Origin: Actinoplanes sp. TBRC 11911
GTDB taxonomy: Bacteria; Actinomycetota; Actinomycetes; Mycobacteriales; Micromonosporaceae
Length of the DNA: 64,000 nucleotides
Assembly: GCF_012933445.1 (NCBI RefSeq)
Contig: NZ_JABBNC010000009.1
Span: 62,001-126,000, forward strand
Direction of reading: 5' to 3'
The position numbers and the translations under genes were made by a program. The notes under the pieces are model-generated. The model did no database searches. It was not told the DNA's origin and saw only the letters and a program-made list of their open reading frames with translations. Positions 62,995-64,000 of this stretch are shown here, in pieces; position 1 is the stretch's first letter, and every line of letters starts with the position of its first letter.

Positions 62995-63554
62995 GATCGA
63001 CGACCGTACCAAAGAGTGGTCTCCCCGTAACGCCGGCTGCGGTCGCCGGTGATGCCGTCCACCCAGGTCACGGCGCCGCCTCTAGTGGCACGTTCGAATG
63101 CGATCACCGCGTCCGGGGCGAGCCAGCCGAAATCGACCAGGGCGAGCTGCACCTCGGCGACCTCGGTGGCGTCGACGGCGTACGGGGGATCGGCGAAGAC
63201 CACGTCGTAGGGGCCACCGTCCGGCGGGCCGGCCAGCGCGTGCGCGACCTTGCCGGTGACCAGACGAGCCGCATTGCCGACACGTAAGGCCACGATGTTG
63301 TCGCGGATGGTACGGGCGGCGCGCGCTTCCGATTCGACGAGAAGCGCATGATCGGCGCCACGTGACAATGCCTCGAGACCGACCGCACCGGATCCGGCAT
63401 ACAGGTCGGCGAATCGCACGCCGGTCAAGTCGATCATCGAGTCGAGGGAGCTGAAAAATGCCTCGCGGACACGATCCGAAGTGGGCCGCGTGAGAGCACC
63501 GGCCGGAGCGGACAGTCGCCGCCCGCCGTGCGCCCCGGCGATGATCCTTGTCAT
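62991..63554 (-). CDS. rsmD: 16S rRNA (guanine966-N2)-methyltransferase RsmD
   Basis: RsmD methylates G966 of 16S rRNA. The 187-residue protein starts TRIIAGAHGGRRLSAPAG, has the AdoMet motif DLYAGSGAVGLEALSRGA and the catalytic FADPPY of N2-methyltransferases. It is coupled to coaD by ATGA, the usual pairing. ATG at 63554 is chosen because homology starts there; the upstream SD is weak. Confidence 0.95.
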   Translation of the reverse strand: MTRIIAGAHGGRRLSAPAGALTRPTSDRVREAFFSSLDSMIDLTGVRFADLYAGSGAVGLEALSRGADHALLVESEARAARTIRDNIVALRVGNAARLVTGKVAHALAGPPDGGPYDVVFADPPYAVDATEVAEVQLALVDFGWLAPDAVIAFERATRGGAVTWVDGITGDRSRRYGETTLWYGRRS

Positions 63555-63889
63555 GCGCGCTCGCGCGAGTATGCGGTGGACACGACTTGAAGCTACTTCA
63601 CCACTTACGCACCGCAACCGCCGAGTGAACAATTCCCCATTCCATCACCACTCTCGGCATCGGTTCTGTGCCGCCTAGTCGATGGAAGATCACGGATCCG
63701 TTACAACACACTTAAGTGTCCCTGAGGGATTTCCCAGGTTCCCATTACTCGCTATGGTCATCGCCTGTTGTGGGCGGCATTTGTCGCTTGCAGACGACGT
63801 GGGGAGGCGTCGTCGACGGCTGTCGCTATTTGTCGCGACGGCCCACCGCTTCCTCGCCGCACCCCGTTGATCCCATCACAGGAGTAGGC
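63555..63889. promoter_or_regulatory. Divergent intergenic region with palindrome and leader hairpin
   Basis: This 335-bp region between rsmD (minus) and a secreted-protein gene (plus) has no gene. It contains the perfect 12-bp palindrome ACACTTAAGTGT (63708-63719) and a leader hairpin GACGACG (63793-63799)/CGTCGTC (63808-63814) about 76 bp before the secreted-protein start. TATGGT at 63754-63759 is a possible -10 box. Confidence 0.5.
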
Positions 63890-64000
63890 GTGAACCTGCT
63901 TAAAACAAAGCTTGGGCGGACCTCCGCGGTCATCGCCGGCTCGATCATCGGCCTCGCCGGTGTCGCCGTGTTCGCCTCGCCCGCCAGCGCCCACGCACCG
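63890..64000 (+). CDS. Secreted protein, N-terminal part only (signal peptide)
   Basis: Only the first 37 codons are in the window. They encode a textbook signal peptide: a basic start (NLLKTKLGRTSA), a hydrophobic core (VIAGSIIGLAGVAVFA) and an Ala-x-Ala cleavage site (SPASAHA). Translation starts at GTG, five bases after AGGAG. The mature protein, and therefore the function, lie outside the window. Surface or cell-wall proteins in this group of bacteria often begin this way. Confidence 0.85.
   Translation, partial: MNLLKTKLGRTSAVIAGSIIGLAGVAVFASPASAHAP

Overview
The window is a piece of a high-GC actinobacterial chromosome, most likely from Micromonosporaceae (Actinoplanes or a relative). 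This is inferred from gene order, very GC-rich codon use, frequent GTG starts and ATGA/GTGA overlaps. It is a reversed version of the conserved actinobacterial block that runs from rsmD-coaD through sepIVA-like, DUF177, rpmF, rnc, mutM, smc, ftsY, amtB-glnB-glnD and ffh to rpsP-khpA-rimM-trmD. Most core genes are on the minus strand. trmD runs off the left edge. A secreted-protein gene runs off the right edge.

Region 1 (1-10,000): rpsP-khpA-rimM-trmD, an archaeal-type proS with a DUF402 gene behind it, an ECF sigma factor coupled to a membrane-anchored beta-propeller protein, an amidohydrolase, a Uma2 nuclease-like protein, ffh and a small membrane protein. Region 2 (10,000-37,100) is the accessory heart of the window: about 27 kb largely devoted to surface glycans. 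It holds a Stealth sugar-phosphate transferase, a nucleotide-sugar dehydrogenase, a translationally coupled GtrA/GtrB-type operon with two GtrC-like membrane proteins, an acyltransferase-SGNH protein, and paired paralogues: two GT4+GT28 double glycosyltransferases, two coiled-coil proteins, two membrane-anchored methyltransferase-like proteins, two GT2+GT4 double glycosyltransferases, and a third GtrC-like protein. In several pairs one copy has lost catalytic motifs. Embedded in this region are a maleylacetate reductase/hydroxyquinol dioxygenase fusion, a secreted CAP protein, and a 62-bp tandem hairpin repeat.

Region 3 (37,100-46,200): the nitrogen operon amtB-glnB-glnD, with two GlnR-like boxes upstream, then an APH-like kinase, ftsY, a PhoD-like phosphatase, and an autoinhibited Fic protein with a DNA-binding-like tail behind two matching operator-like repeats. 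Region 4 (46,200-54,300): a heterodimeric ABC exporter whose two ATPase domains carry complementary defects, a HAD phosphatase, smc, and a 64-residue coiled-coil protein. Region 5 (54,700-58,000): a compact PelF-like glycosyltransferase / membrane protein / Sph3-like hydrolase operon. Region 6 (58,000-64,000): mutM, a PIG-V-like mannosyltransferase, rnc, a truncated plsX remnant, rpmF, DUF177, a SepIVA-like protein, coaD, rsmD and the start of a secreted protein.

The accessory genes point to an organism that invests heavily in cell-surface polymers. The Stealth and dehydrogenase genes suggest a phosphate- or uronate-containing polymer. The Gtr-type operon suggests lipid-linked side-chain decoration. 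The paired modules suggest a locus that duplicated and diverged. All functional statements are read from sequence motifs and context only. No database search was run.
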